From Saturnia japonica (lineage: Eukaryota; Arthropoda; Insecta; Lepidoptera; Saturniidae): 64,000 bases of DNA. A program made the translations under genes and the position numbers. The stretch lies in contig CM065318.1 in the NCBI GenBank assembly GCA_033032175.1, forward strand, positions 14,384,001 to 14,448,000. The letters are read 5' to 3'. Shown piece after piece: positions 45,291 through 55,989 of the stretch. The notes beneath the pieces were generated by a model, which was not told the origin of the DNA, did not search any database, and saw nothing but the letters and a program-made list of their open reading frames with translations. The stretch's first letter is position 1. Each line of letters starts with the position of its first letter.

Positions 45291-48160
45291 AATTCACTAG
45301 GAGTTGATTTATTTAAATGCCCATTTTCACTCTCATTAGTTGCATGTCTCGCCTCACTATCTGCCCTTTCGTTACCAATTATTCCTTGATGGCTCGGAAT
45401 CCATATAATTTCAAATTTGCTATTGTTTTTTAATATATTTATCATTTTTTGGTTGATTTCTGTGATAAGAGTGTTTGTATTTTTTACATTTTGTAAAGCT
45501 GTCAAGCATGATTTTGAATCGGTATATATTATATATTTGTCTACACTAGATTCATTAGATATAATTTCTAAAGCTTTCAGAATAGCTATTGCTTCACAAC
45601 TGAAAATTGAGTTAAAATCGCCAAGTCTGTATCGGTAACTATTATCACCAGTTACCACTGAACATCCTGATCTTCCATTTATAACTGACCCATCCGTGTA
45701 GATGGTCTTACAGTCGGTATATCTACTATTCACTTCATAAAATAGATTTTTGTACATGCATTGCGGTGTGTCATCTTTGCAGTTTTTAGCTATTTCAAGA
45801 TTAATTGGGGGTTCAAAGTTTTCCCATGGACCAGAGGTAAGTAATTTCTTTGGGAATATTTTTGGTATTGTAAGATTCAATTCTTTTAAGTATTTGGTTG
45901 CTCTGATTCGTAAAGGCTGTTTTAAATTTGGTTGAAGTTCATATTCTATATCTACGGCTGTTGTTTTAGTGTAATTTTGGTAAGTTGGATTTTCAGGTCG
46001 AGATAAAATATTTACAGCGTACATAATTACAAGTTCCTTTCTTCTAAATTCTAATGGCATTTCTCCAGCTTCAGCTAAGACGCTCTTAATTGGACTTGTC
46101 TTAAATGCACCAATACTCAGTCGAAGAGCAGTGTTTTGAATAATTTCTAGGGATTTAAGTGAACGTTGTTTTGCAGAATCATAAATTACAGAACCGTAAT
46201 CTATTTTTTGTCTTATTAAGGCACGATATGTATTAGATATTGTATCCTGGATTCTTACTTTTATAGTTCTTTCTGAAAGGAAGTTTCTAACAAAAGCTAG
46301 GGCATTTCCATTAATTTCAATATCTTGTAATATTTTAAGAACTCTGTGTTTCCAAACCATTTCATAAGCTTTTTCAATATCTAATGCTACGATTACTGTA
46401 TAATTATGATTTGCAAAACTGTCAAGTACTTCACTTTCAATACTCATTAAATGGTCGGTTGTTGATCTAAATTGACAAAATCCATACTGAAATGGTGACA
46501 ATTGTTTATTTGTTTCTATGTACCATCTGATTCTTCTAGATATTATTTTTTCAAGTATTTTACACATATTACATGTAAGAGATATGGGTCTATAACTGGT
46601 TTTTAAACTGGATATTTTTCCTGGTTTTAATATCGGAACTACTAAAGCTTCTTTCCAACTATCAGGAAATACTTGTTTTTTATATATATAGTTATATATT
46701 TGAAGTAAATACTCTAGTGTCCTGGATGGTAAATGCTTAATTATAATATTTGCTATATTGTCTGGCCCTGGACTAGAATTACCGATTTCAGAGCATATTA
46801 ATAACAATTCATGCATAGATATTTCTTTGTTGATAGGACTGTAATTATTATATACATCAAAATATATATCCAACTCCTGTCTAGTTTTGTATTCAACGAA
46901 CTGTTCATCGTAATTACTGGAACTAGAATTAGTTGCGAAATTTTCAGCTAATAAGTTTGAAGTGTTCATAGGGTTAGATGTATATGTTCCGTCGGTCTTT
47001 TCGAGTACAATATTGTTGAATTTAATGTTGCGGTGGTTCAGTTTTTGTATCTTTTTCCACATATCCCCTATGAGGGGTTTGTTATTAATTGATGAGACCC
47101 AATTTTCCCAATATTTCTTTCTATTTTCTTTAATTAGTCTTCTATAATACGCTCTCTTTTTCTTATATTCGATTTTATACATCGAATTCGGATCATGTCT
47201 GGCATATCGCTTAAAAAGTTTAAGGGCCTTTTTGGTTTCTCTAATTGCGTTTTCACACTCATCATTCCACCATGGCAAACAATTTTTCCTTAAGGTACCG
47301 GATGTTTTAGGTATTGATTTGTCAGCTGCCTTAAGGATGGCTTCAGTAAACTTTTTGACTATATCATTGACACAGTCTTCAAAAATTTGATTTGAAGGTA
47401 TTAATTCAGAGATACATAATTCAACTTCTTCACGAAACATGGCCCAATTTGCTTTATCGAACTTCCATTTCTTTGGTAATCTAACATTGTTTGATAAATG
47501 ATCATCAATAAATTGAGATCTAATTGAAATTGGGTAATGGTCACTGTCATACAAATCTTCTAGATCATTCCATTCAAAATATGAAGTTATATCTTGTGAA
47601 GCCAAAGTTAGATCTATATTACATGTACGACCAGTATTGCTGTCAAAGTGAGTAGGTTGGCCGTTATTTAATAAAAATAAATTATTATGTTCATCAAGCC
47701 ATTCCGCTATTATCTTACCTCTGGTATCACATTTGTCGGAACCCCAATAAAAATGGTGGCCGTTAAAATCGCCTAATATTATAAAAGGAGTTGAAAGCTG
47801 GCAGATGAGATCATTTAAATCATTTTTGATGAGAGGATTACTATTTGGCAAATAGACGCTACATAGTGTAAGAGTTAAAGGAAATTTAATTTTTATCGCA
47901 ACTGCTTCTAAATTGGTATTTAATGTTATTCTTTCTGGGATTGTGTGAGATTTGATAAAAACAGCCACTCCACCACTAGCCCTATTACTTTGCAATCGAT
48001 TTTTGTAGAAATGTTCGTATCCTGTTATAGAGGCACAGTTGTTAGAAGTGAAATTTGTTTCTTGTAAACAAATACAAGTTGGACACAAGCGATTTATTAA
48101 TACTTTCATATTTTCGAGTCTTTTGAAATAACCATTTACATTCCATTGTAGTATATCCAT
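45248..48160 (-). CDS. Jockey-type ORF2 (endonuclease, RT, RNase H) with internal deletion, 970 aa
   Basis: Starts MDILQWNVNGYFKRLENMK, the APE-type endonuclease, with LQETNF, LGDFNGHHFYWG and the DSDHYPI end motif. The RT fingers and motif A follow: VVPILKPGK, SYRPISLTCNMCKILEKI, PFQYGFCQFRSTTDHLM and VALDIEKAYEMVW. At about residue 640 (near 46230) FLSERTIKVRIQDTISNTY passes straight into RALIRQKIDYGSVIYDSAK, which belongs to the region after the thumb. Motif B (GVPQGS-type) and motif C (YADD-type) are thus missing, without loss of frame. The RNase H domain is complete (IYTDGS, EAIAILKAL, IYTDSKSCL, HQGIIGNERAD). The last dozen or so residues come from antisense Pao sequence. The endonuclease and RNase H may fold, but RT activity is impossible. 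Confidence 0.88.
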   Translation of the reverse strand: MDILQWNVNGYFKRLENMKVLINRLCPTCICLQETNFTSNNCASITGYEHFYKNRLQSNRASGGVAVFIKSHTIPERITLNTNLEAVAIKIKFPLTLTLCSVYLPNSNPLIKNDLNDLICQLSTPFIILGDFNGHHFYWGSDKCDTRGKIIAEWLDEHNNLFLLNNGQPTHFDSNTGRTCNIDLTLASQDITSYFEWNDLEDLYDSDHYPISIRSQFIDDHLSNNVRLPKKWKFDKANWAMFREEVELCISELIPSNQIFEDCVNDIVKKFTEAILKAADKSIPKTSGTLRKNCLPWWNDECENAIRETKKALKLFKRYARHDPNSMYKIEYKKKRAYYRRLIKENRKKYWENWVSSINNKPLIGDMWKKIQKLNHRNIKFNNIVLEKTDGTYTSNPMNTSNLLAENFATNSSSSNYDEQFVEYKTRQELDIYFDVYNNYSPINKEISMHELLLICSEIGNSSPGPDNIANIIIKHLPSRTLEYLLQIYNYIYKKQVFPDSWKEALVVPILKPGKISSLKTSYRPISLTCNMCKILEKIISRRIRWYIETNKQLSPFQYGFCQFRSTTDHLMSIESEVLDSFANHNYTVIVALDIEKAYEMVWKHRVLKILQDIEINGNALAFVRNFLSERTIKVRIQDTISNTYRALIRQKIDYGSVIYDSAKQRSLKSLEIIQNTALRLSIGAFKTSPIKSVLAEAGEMPLEFRRKELVIMYAVNILSRPENPTYQNYTKTTAVDIEYELQPNLKQPLRIRATKYLKELNLTIPKIFPKKLLTSGPWENFEPPINLEIAKNCKDDTPQCMYKNLFYEVNSRYTDCKTIYTDGSVINGRSGCSVVTGDNSYRYRLGDFNSIFSCEAIAILKALEIISNESSVDKYIIYTDSKSCLTALQNVKNTNTLITEINQKMINILKNNSKFEIIWIPSHQGIIGNERADSEARHATNESENGHLNKSTPSELRKYDFMDLTPRFL

Positions 48161-49700
48161 ACTAATTAGGTATAGTTTAACTATAATTAATTTGTAATAT
48201 AAAGTATTAATATGAGTTATTGGTTCTTATCAGAATTCATAAATTGGGTAGCAATCAGCATTTCATTTAATTTTCTCGTTAAGCGTGAACATCTATTTTC
48301 AAGCTTTTGTTCATTTTGCAGTGTAGTTTGTTACACATTTTAATAAGATCTTTTACATTATCTGTATACGAATATACCAATTCATTAATACTTTGTTTTC
48401 CTCGACAGTTGTCTAATAGACTTATAAACTGATCTAAGTTAATAGGGAACATATTTTCGTTGTTTAATTCAGTCATAATATTTTCTATATTTTTCCAAAT
48501 TTCTTCGTCAGTCATTTCACTCTTCTTTAGTTTTTTCTTTGCTTTTGTTTTGATTTCTACATCTTCTAGTGAAATATTGCTGCTCGTGTCATCGGTTTCA
48601 AGCTCCATTCTATCAGTCATTTTCTTGTGTATTATGTGTAATAATTTCTACTTTGGAGGAGTCGGTTGTAGTAGTTGAACGGTTTCGTTTTTGCCCTTTT
48701 AGATTAATCTGGGACGGTTGTGGAAATTTCTGTGTTATTGGAATGGGACATACAGGTTCAGAATGGGATTGAGTAGGTATTAGATCGTCGTTTCTGTTAA
48801 ATATTTCATTTATTTCTTTAGATAATTGATTATCCGTTTCTTGAGGGTAGTCTTGAATATTTGTTATATTTTGTGGACAATTTTTCGCTAAATGACCTAA
48901 CGTATTACAGGTAAAACATTTTAGAGCATCAGTAGATGTATAAATCCAGTAGTTGGTCCCTTCAAACGTTATTTGGAATGATTCTGGGAGACGTGTGTCA
49001 TCTTCTGGGCTAATATATAATTGTCTTCTAAAACTTAATATATGTGAAAATCCTGGGTCCTTTACTCCTATTTTCATAAATGTTAGTGGGGACATTACTC
49101 TTATATTTAATTCTTCGAATTTTTGTTCTATGACGTAATTGGGTATGACGGGACAAACGTTTGATAAAACAATTCTTTTATTTCTTGTAATCAGCGGTTT
49201 AATTTCCAAACTATTGTTTTTAATAATAATCTTTTTATTTTCTTCTATTAAGTTATCAGCTGTTTATTTGGAGTCCATATAAATGCATATACGTGCATTC
49301 GATATGCGAGATACGAATCGTACAGATGCCGCAGGTGTTATAGATGACAATGCAATGACATACTCTCTGAGTGTTATTCCGTCAATGGAATCTAGTATAA
49401 TGGCTTGATCTTTCTTCGGAAAACAAGTGGATGAAGTCACATTTGCATAACTTGATGCGTTGGGTACTTCTTGAGACATTGAGGGTAGTTGTGACATTTG
49501 TGGTTTTTGAGACGTTGAGGTTTGATACATTATTATGTAAAGGGTCTCCTGTTACCAGGAGTTGCCCAGTTTACATAATTTTAACGTGATTATAAGTAAA
49601 TAATAACTTGTCGCGTAAATTCAAAACAACGATCGCGGGGTCGAACGGAGAGTGAGACACGCGCGTCCGCTGTGACCACTTACGCGGAACTGATAAAATG
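45263..49700 (-). mobile_element. Jockey-clade LINE, antisense inside Pao, 3' end missing
   Basis: ORF1 and ORF2 are present in the normal order with a 5' UTR of about 170 bases that begins at or close to the Pao 3' LTR boundary. At the low-coordinate end there is no 3' UTR or A-tail; ORF2 runs directly into Pao integrase DNA. Insertion into Pao followed by a deletion over the LINE 3' end and the Pao integrase C-terminus is the simplest explanation. Confidence 0.8.
48279..49530 (-). pseudogene. Jockey-type ORF1 (gag-like), interrupted
   Basis: Starts at 49530 (MYQTSTSQKPQMSQLPSMSQ). An in-frame TAA at 49264-49266 breaks it, after which the same frame continues to 48613 with one CCHC knuckle (CFTCNTLGHLAKNC). 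The last part (48620-48279, Lys- and Glu-rich) is in another frame, overlapping by 8 bases; it may be the true C-terminus reached by a frameshift mutation or a separate small frame. ORF1 proteins of this clade bind the element RNA. As it stands only pieces could be made. Confidence 0.75.
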
Positions 49701-49937
49701 ATTTGTTATTAATTGAAAATAAAAAATATATATTGAAGTGTTGCGGTGTTTTCGTTAGCGAGGGCAATTTCCATTGACTACCCTCTTCTGTTTATTGTTC
49801 CGGCACACAGCATTTACTGTATCCACTGTAACATCCATCGATCGCATCCGAGGTTTAAATTTTCCTATCAATGGGGGAAAAATATAGATATATATAAAAT
49901 AAATATTGCTTTATTTATTAATTACACGTTTCAATAC
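49701..49937 (+). repeat. BEL/Pao 3' LTR
   Basis: Matches 39662-39898 over 237 bases with four substitutions. It is preceded directly by Jockey 5' UTR DNA rather than by a recognisable polypurine tract. Confidence 0.85.
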
Positions 49938-50990
49938 AATTTATCTGATTGCGATAAAATTTTAATGAGTTGTCTTGCGCATACCACTGTACAAAATAGG
50001 TCGCGCGCAAATCGTTTTATTTTGAATACAACGGGAACAATTGCGTGGATAAAAGTAGTATTAAATTAGTAATTGTTAAAAAGCAAACAAAAAACCCGAC
50101 TGCAAGAAAAAAGATTGATTAAAATTTTTTTTTTTTTTTATTTTTGTTTGATTCCTATAAGTCTAATCTAAAGTCAGAAGCCTAAAGAAGAAAAAATATA
50201 ACCATCATTTTTCGCAGTCGAGTATTAAAAAAGGATACATTTCCTTTACCTCATGTAAAGGAAGGAAAAAATTCAATTCCAATGAGACTGTCCAAACCGC
50301 CTTCATGGATTTTATTAATTTTCGCTCTCACAATTTTTTCAGCAATGGAATCAATGAAGTAAGTAAGTAAGAAATTAAAATGGAGTAAGTGCAGTGTACA
50401 TACTTTGATTGATTAAATTTTCAATTTAAAAAAAAAATGTTTTATTTTTTCCATATAAAACGCCAATTTCATATGTATTACGTTAGATACATTTGTATAA
50501 AAAGTATTGTTCTTGGTTTGAAAGCAATTATAATTCTTATAAATAACATGAAGTATGAAATGTAAATCGGTATTACATACAGTAAATAAAAATTAGAGTG
50601 GCCAAAAATCATCTGAAAAAAAATAAGAAAAAAATTTTCATATCAGAGATAAAAAATGACTTTTTGGCAGGATCTTGAAGTGACATGTTGTGGTTTTTAT
50701 TTTTAATTCATTTACTTAGGTTTTTGACCTTGTATTATTTAATATTGGTGGCGTTTTGCGTGATATACTTTGGTTTTTATACATTTAAGTGAAGTGGATT
50801 ATAAATTTAAACTTAAATCATGCATTCTGAGATCACACAAAAACTCCCTAGACAGTTCTAACAAGGGAGCCACCATCTTGGTAGGATACTGAAATCGTCA
50901 TAATACAGAACACTATATTCACTTGATAATGGCAGTAATGGTCTTCTTTAAAGAGGGCAAGTGAATAAGAAGATTTGTTGTGGTTTTTAT
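49938..50990. other. Non-coding stretch, nothing recognised
   Basis: AT-rich with scattered A and T runs. No gene, and no continuation of the SINE that flanks the 5' LTR. Confidence 0.4.
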
Positions 50991-51445
50991 TTCTAACTAG
51001 CTGATACCCGCGACTACGTCTGCGTATTATTAGATATACACAGACTGATCTCGGAACAAGACAAAACAAAAAAAAAACAATGGAGGGTTTATCATTACGT
51101 ATATGGTGGTGGCAATCCCTACCACCCAGCTATATTACTGCACATACACCGACTGATCTCGGAAGACGATAAACCGAAAGAAAATCATAGATGGGGTTTA
51201 TCATTGTGATTATTGTGTGTATTGTAATTATATGCCAATATGAGTGCAACATATTAATCATAGCAATGAAACTTCAAAAAATAATTTAAATCACCATTAC
51301 TTTACCGGCTTGCTAGAAGGTTTTTTGAAAGGCTCTGTGCAAAACTTTATCTAAATCTGTTCAGCCATTTTTGCGTGATTGAGTAACAAACATCCAAACA
51401 TCCGAACATACACACTTTCACATTTATTATATTAGTAGGATTGCT
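50990..51445 (+). repeat. Dispersed repeat ('gatacccgcgactacg' family)
   Basis: Runs from 'ctagctgatacccgcgacta' to 'tttattatattagtaggatt'. Inside, a segment with 'acagactgatctcgga' is repeated at 51042 and 51149. Confidence 0.5.
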
Positions 51446-51449
51446 TTCG

Positions 51450-52600
51450 GGGATGGTATATATTCCAATTTTACGTAAGTACATTTTTGTGAAGTCGCGT
51501 CGGGGGTCAAAGGGTTAAAAATATATTTTCCATGGATCCTGAATATCATTTGGAAATGGAGTGTACGATGATTATGATGACATTATAATCTAAAACACTT
51601 TCGGAATTATTGTTATAAGAACTTTCTCAGTATGGATGGTAAATCTATGGATGCTATTAAACAATGGAAAATCAATTTGTTTCATATTCTGTTTATTTCA
51701 ATGCCAATCCCCTTTCAATGTTTAGCAGCGTTTGGACAGATTAGTTGACATTTTGATCAAATAGTATGACCTATAAGCCCGTTAGGCAAAATATTGAATC
51801 TTTCCGCTATCATTTTGGGCAAATTGACGTTTTGATGCAATTTTATTTAGATTTTTACGCTCTCTCGATTTATGTTATTATAGTGACGCCACAATTCAAA
51901 ATACCATTACCACCAAAGATTTTATTAAAGCTAAACACCACTTCTCTTAAAAGACAGGTCATAAAACTGGCCATAAAACAGGACTACTAAAATATAAGAA
52001 CTTTCCTCCTAGAATACAATTTTATGAGTATGAAAAGAAAATAAATACGTCAAATTTTTTTTTCAGTTTTTGCTCATTGCCAAAAGTATGTAATTTTTCG
52101 TAATGTTAATAATTCGTTGTAGCGAAAAGAGTTATTACCTTATATTTTCCATAAAAATAAAATTACTATTATACTATACTATTACTATAATATACTATTA
52201 ATATACTATTAAGCTTATCGGTATAATTCAAAATTATTATTACTTATGAGATAATGAACGTAAAACAATATTTACAATTCTACAGTGACTGTACAAATTA
52301 AATATCCATACCAATTCAAATATACATATTGGGGGTAATATTTTACGATATTTTCATTTTCATACATGACTTACAGAATTTATCATCATTGAAATACTCG
52401 TATTTTGTGTCGTATCGTAGCAATAACAGTGTAAGTAGAATTCTATCTGTTCGTTTATCTTCTTTTCTTGCGAGAACCACGTATCCGATTATCATGATTT
52501 TTTTTTAAATTCATGTTGTCTCTGATCAAATTATATGATATATTTTGTTACATTAAGTAACGTACGGAATAAGAAGAAACGATAATGGTGAATAAATGCA
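51450..52600. other. Non-coding stretch, nothing recognised
   Basis: Contains a short AT repeat patch ('atactatactattactataa' near 52170). No credible gene. Confidence 0.4.
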
Positions 52601-52609
52601 AAAAAGAAA

Positions 52610-53285
52610 TTCGCTTTTGGAGTGCTTAAATGGTTTACGCTGATTAAACCATAATAAATATATTAAGTTAATGTACTATATACCTGTAGGCCTTAAAGGA
52701 CCTACAAAAAAGTCTTCGCTAACATATGTCTATCATCTGAGGATTACCCACAATAAGTATTTTTATCTTTAAAATAACCGGCTAGCGACTGCAACGGTAT
52801 TGTGTGAGAAGGGTCGCGAAATACGTGCTGGGCCCATAATTTAATTATCTTAATCTATCTATCGCAAAACAATCCATCTCGAACACTATTGCTGCGATAC
52901 ACAGTAATTAATATAATCAAATTAAAGAGACTCACCTCGTCAGGAGCGGGCGGCGGCCTTGACCTTGCCCCGTCGACTTGGACTGCAGAATGTGAAGTAT
53001 TTGTGTTTGTGGAGTGAACTGTATATATGTGTGTGTATGGCAGCCTTAATACTACAAACAAGGACACTATCACTCAAGCAATTAGTTCAGCAAAACTCCT
53101 GGTTCACCAACTCAAGTTATACAAAACAACATTTAACACCATGTATACCAACGATTGCCCCGCGTATATAATATATTTATAATCACAGCGATCGCGGCAT
53201 CGTTCGATGCGGCGAATGACCTTGTATTCCAAACAGGCATTCTGTAGTCCACGCAAGCGGAGCCGCAGGCACAGCTAATACATTA
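52610..53285 (-). repeat. Dispersed repeat, minus copy, interrupted
   Basis: 'atggtttacgctgattaaac', 'catatgtctatcatctgagg' and 'gtagtccacgcaagcggagc' are the inverse of segments in the 14038-14568 family. The middle (about 52840-53170) is unrelated sequence, probably an insertion. Confidence 0.45.
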
Positions 53286-53487
53286 CATACACACATACAT
53301 TAAACATTTATAACATATAAATATGTACATCAAATTATGTTTAGTTAGGACCAGAACCAGATGCTAAAGAAAACAATAGTTGTCAAGAAAATGTGGGTTG
53401 AAATATGAAATAATAGAATAAATTATATAATCATGTACTTGAATCATAACTAGGTGAAAATTAAAATTACGACCTTAACATTTCGAC

Positions 53488-53512
53488 CCCTTATTTATTT
53501 ATTTATTTAAGA
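53488..53512. repeat. Short (TTTA)n microsatellite
   Basis: 'ccttatttatttatttattt' followed by 'aagatatac'. GT-rich patches follow at 53630-53710. Confidence 0.7.
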
Positions 53513-53719
53513 TATACAAACTTCACAGTACATTTTAAAAATTGTAAAAGAATTAGAATATAATTCTAAAGTGCCAATTAAGAAGTACTACAAAAATTAC
53601 ATTTTATACTTATACCTAACGATAACGATAGTGTGTATGAGTCTATTTAAATAGATGTTTATTAAGTAATGTGTGTGAGTGTGTTAATTAACATGTGTGT
53701 ATGTGTGTTTTAGGTTTCC

Positions 53720-54015
53720 TGTAATTACTTCTGAACTAGCTTTTTAGATACCGACTTGAGAAACTGCATTCGACTTAGGTGGAAAATGTCAATATCATTG
53801 AAAAGCTTATTTATTGTATAATACACCTGTAAAGGGTGAAATTTTGAGATTAAGTAATCTTTACAGATGAAATTGCGAACATACTGGGGTTCCTAGTACG
53901 CTTACTGCGTACTCGCAGATATAATTTACTTAAGAGTTCTGGGCAATCTTTTATTGAGTTAAATAAATCATATAGAAATCGCATATCGCTTATAGGCCAT
54001 AGTGATGAACAGATT
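53720..54015 (-). pseudogene. LINE C-terminal remnant (CR1/Jockey-like)
   Basis: In minus sense, pieces such as RFLYDLFNSIKDCPELLSKL and RVRSKRTRNPSMFAI follow the pattern of the post-RT C-terminal domain of insect LINEs. Stops and shifts interrupt them. Confidence 0.45.
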
Positions 54016-54229
54016 AGCGTGAACCATCTCTACTTTTGATAAATAGTATGCGAAACGTGATAGTAAACTATTTAAAAAATGTGTTACATAATTATGTCAT
54101 TTAACCAACTCGTCACAAAATTTTATTTCTTGTGCACACGTATTATAGTACTTGGTGAACTTGTTGTTTTCACAGTCACGTGACAATCGTGCAATCAACC
54201 ATTTAAACGTAGGTCATTGTTGTTGGCCT

Positions 54230-54540
54230 CAAGTGTATTTTTTGTAGTTATCTTTTATGTAGTATAAAATGACATTTGTTACAGTAAATAACAGTTTTAT
54301 TTAAACTGTGGCATTACCGTCAGTGTATTCATCAGTTTTACTTAAAGATAAACGCTCAAAGCTGATACGCCTATGAAGTGTTAAAAAAAAAACATTTTTT
54401 AATTTCAATTATAGCAGGTATTGTTAATATAATTAAATTGTTTTTTTTCTTCAAAGTAGAGTATTTTGAAATTTGTTTAATATATATACTTAGTCTTTCA
54501 CTAGACAGTAACTGTTGGGTAGTTCATTAAAATAAAGGTA
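54230..54540 (+). promoter_or_regulatory. Weak candidate for gene 2 promoter and first exon
   Basis: A TATA-like 'gtataaaatg' near 54262 is followed 275 bases later by a good donor AAAG|GTAAGT (exon end 54537). Gene 2 needs an upstream exon because an acceptor precedes its ATG exon. There is no direct evidence that this is the one. Confidence 0.2.
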
Positions 54541-54724
54541 AGTTTTTTTTGCTTATGGAATTAATGTTTTAATGTCATTAATGTATTCTAATGAAAGTAA
54601 GTCTTGTATGCCGTAACTGTGGAGCAGATTTATTTCTATCACAGATCTAAAATGTCTGTGGTTGTTATTTGATATTTATCATATGAAATAGTTATGCATA
54701 TACAGTCTGTTTAAATTTATATTA

Positions 54725-55987
54725 GGTCTTTCTTTACCTATGAAATTGCCGTTTTGTATGAAAAAATTTAAACGAATTTTTTTCATGTATTTTTTATTTG
54801 TATTAATCGAAGTAATCACCCATGTAATCAATGCATCTTTGCCAGCGCATTGGCAGTTTATTGATGCCCTTCTTAAAGAAATCAGCTGGACGGGAGGCAA
54901 CAAATTCTTCAAAGGCACTTTGTACTGCCTCTCGGGTATTGAATTTTTTCCCCGCTAAGGAGTTATCCAAATTCTGGAAAAAGTAGTAGTCTGTAGGCGC
55001 AAGGTCTGGTGAGTAGGGCGGATGACGGAGAACTTCCAACCCCTGTTCTTGAAACTTGGAGACCGTCTGCTGTGCAGTATGAGGTCGCGCGTTGTCGTGC
55101 AGGAGCAGCGGAGACGAGCGATTGACCAATGCTGGTTGGAGATGTGCCAGCTTCTCCATCATTGTGTTCAGTTCTTCACAGTACACATCTGCAGTAATGC
55201 TCACCCCGTTTGGTAAGAAGCTGTGATGAATCACACCGGCGCTAGACCACCGAACAGTAACCATCACTTTTCTAGGGGTAAGTTTTCGTTTAGGGCATTT
55301 TTTAGGTACTGAACCAGGATCCAACCAACTTGCTGAGTGCTTGCGGTAATCAAACAGAATCCATTTTTCATCGCAGGTAACAATGCGGTTCAAAATTCCT
55401 TCATTTGTGTGTCTGTTGAGCAGTGCAAAGCACGTCTCGACGCGTACTTCGCGCTGGCGATCATTGAGTTCGTGGGGCACCCATTTGTCAAGCTTTTTTA
55501 CCTTGCCAATTTGACGCAAATGAACCAATATTGTTTTGACGCTAACGTCGAAAGCTGCTGCTAATTCAGCCGTAGATTGTGTATCATCAGCTTCCACAAT
55601 CGCCTTTAATTCGTCATTGTCGACCAAAGTCTTCGGACGACCGCGAGGTTCATTTTTCAGGTCGAAATTCCCAGAACGGAAGCGAGCAAACCAATAACAG
55701 GTGGTGCGTTGGTTTGTAGTGTTAGCTCCGTAAACGTCGTTGATGTTGCGTGCCGCTTGTGCCGCGTTGCTGCCACGACGGTACTCATATTCCATAATTA
55801 CTCGAATTTTTAACGTATCCATGATGACAAAAAAGATTGAAATGCGATGAAAATGTAACACTAATCAATAAACAAATGACTACTTTTGGAAAAAGAATTA
55901 CATGTTTTTAAAATAAAATTAATTTGAAATAAGAATTCTTAGCCAAACAAAAATTATTATGATTTGAAATGGCAAACGGCAAAAACC
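54725..55987 (-). mobile_element. mariner transposon with intact transposase frame, damaged right end
   Basis: The left inverted repeat is clear ('ggtctttctttacctatgaa' then 'attgccgtt') with TA before it (54723-54724). At the right the sequence is 'aaacggcaaaaacc' then TA (55988-55989). The outermost bases and the 'aacggc' part are there, but roughly 15 bases in between are missing, including the 'tttcataggt' block. The element lies in the region upstream of gene 2, on the opposite strand. Confidence 0.85.
54803..55861 (-). CDS. mariner transposase, apparently intact, 352 aa
   Basis: Complete frame with the marks of mariner transposases: a helix-turn-helix-type N-terminus (GSNAAQAARNINDVYG), a GRPKT-type linker, WVPHELNDRQREVRVE, then the catalytic triad D164 (VTCDEKWILFDY), D256 (LLHDNARPH) and D291 (YSPDLAPTDYYFF). 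There are 34 residues between the last two Asp, the D,D34D signature. The true start is more likely Met14 (MDTLKIRVIMEYEYRRGSNA) or Met23, because family proteins are about 340-345 residues. The enzyme cuts and pastes the element at TA sites in the nucleus. It has no frameshift or stop, in contrast to the copy at 15619-16684, and could act on other copies even if its own right end is defective. Confidence 0.9.
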   Translation of the reverse strand: MLHFHRISIFFVIMDTLKIRVIMEYEYRRGSNAAQAARNINDVYGANTTNQRTTCYWFARFRSGNFDLKNEPRGRPKTLVDNDELKAIVEADDTQSTAELAAAFDVSVKTILVHLRQIGKVKKLDKWVPHELNDRQREVRVETCFALLNRHTNEGILNRIVTCDEKWILFDYRKHSASWLDPGSVPKKCPKRKLTPRKVMVTVRWSSAGVIHHSFLPNGVSITADVYCEELNTMMEKLAHLQPALVNRSSPLLLHDNARPHTAQQTVSKFQEQGLEVLRHPPYSPDLAPTDYYFFQNLDNSLAGKKFNTREAVQSAFEEFVASRPADFFKKGINKLPMRWQRCIDYMGDYFD

Positions 55988-55989
55988 TA

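Larger units (their letters stand above)
39662..49937 (+). mobile_element. BEL/Pao-type LTR retrotransposon, chimeric and inactive
   Basis: Two direct 237-bp repeats (39662-39898 and 49701-49937, four substitutions, no indels) bound a Pao-like gag/protease frame, an unreadable RT region, and an RNase H to integrase frame. The integrase stops in its core domain near 45290 and is replaced up to 49700 by an antisense Jockey element. No target-site duplication was seen, and the left flank is a SINE while the right flank is not. Both LTRs keep a TATA-like stretch and an AATAAA. Confidence 0.85.

Noticed and set aside
45417..45638. Plus frames opposite the Jockey ORF2
   Set aside because: Shadows of the long minus-strand frame with clear RNase H motifs.
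39707..50069. Similar frames starting MFSLARAISID at both LTRs
   Set aside because: They arise because the LTR is repeated; no protein family is recognised.
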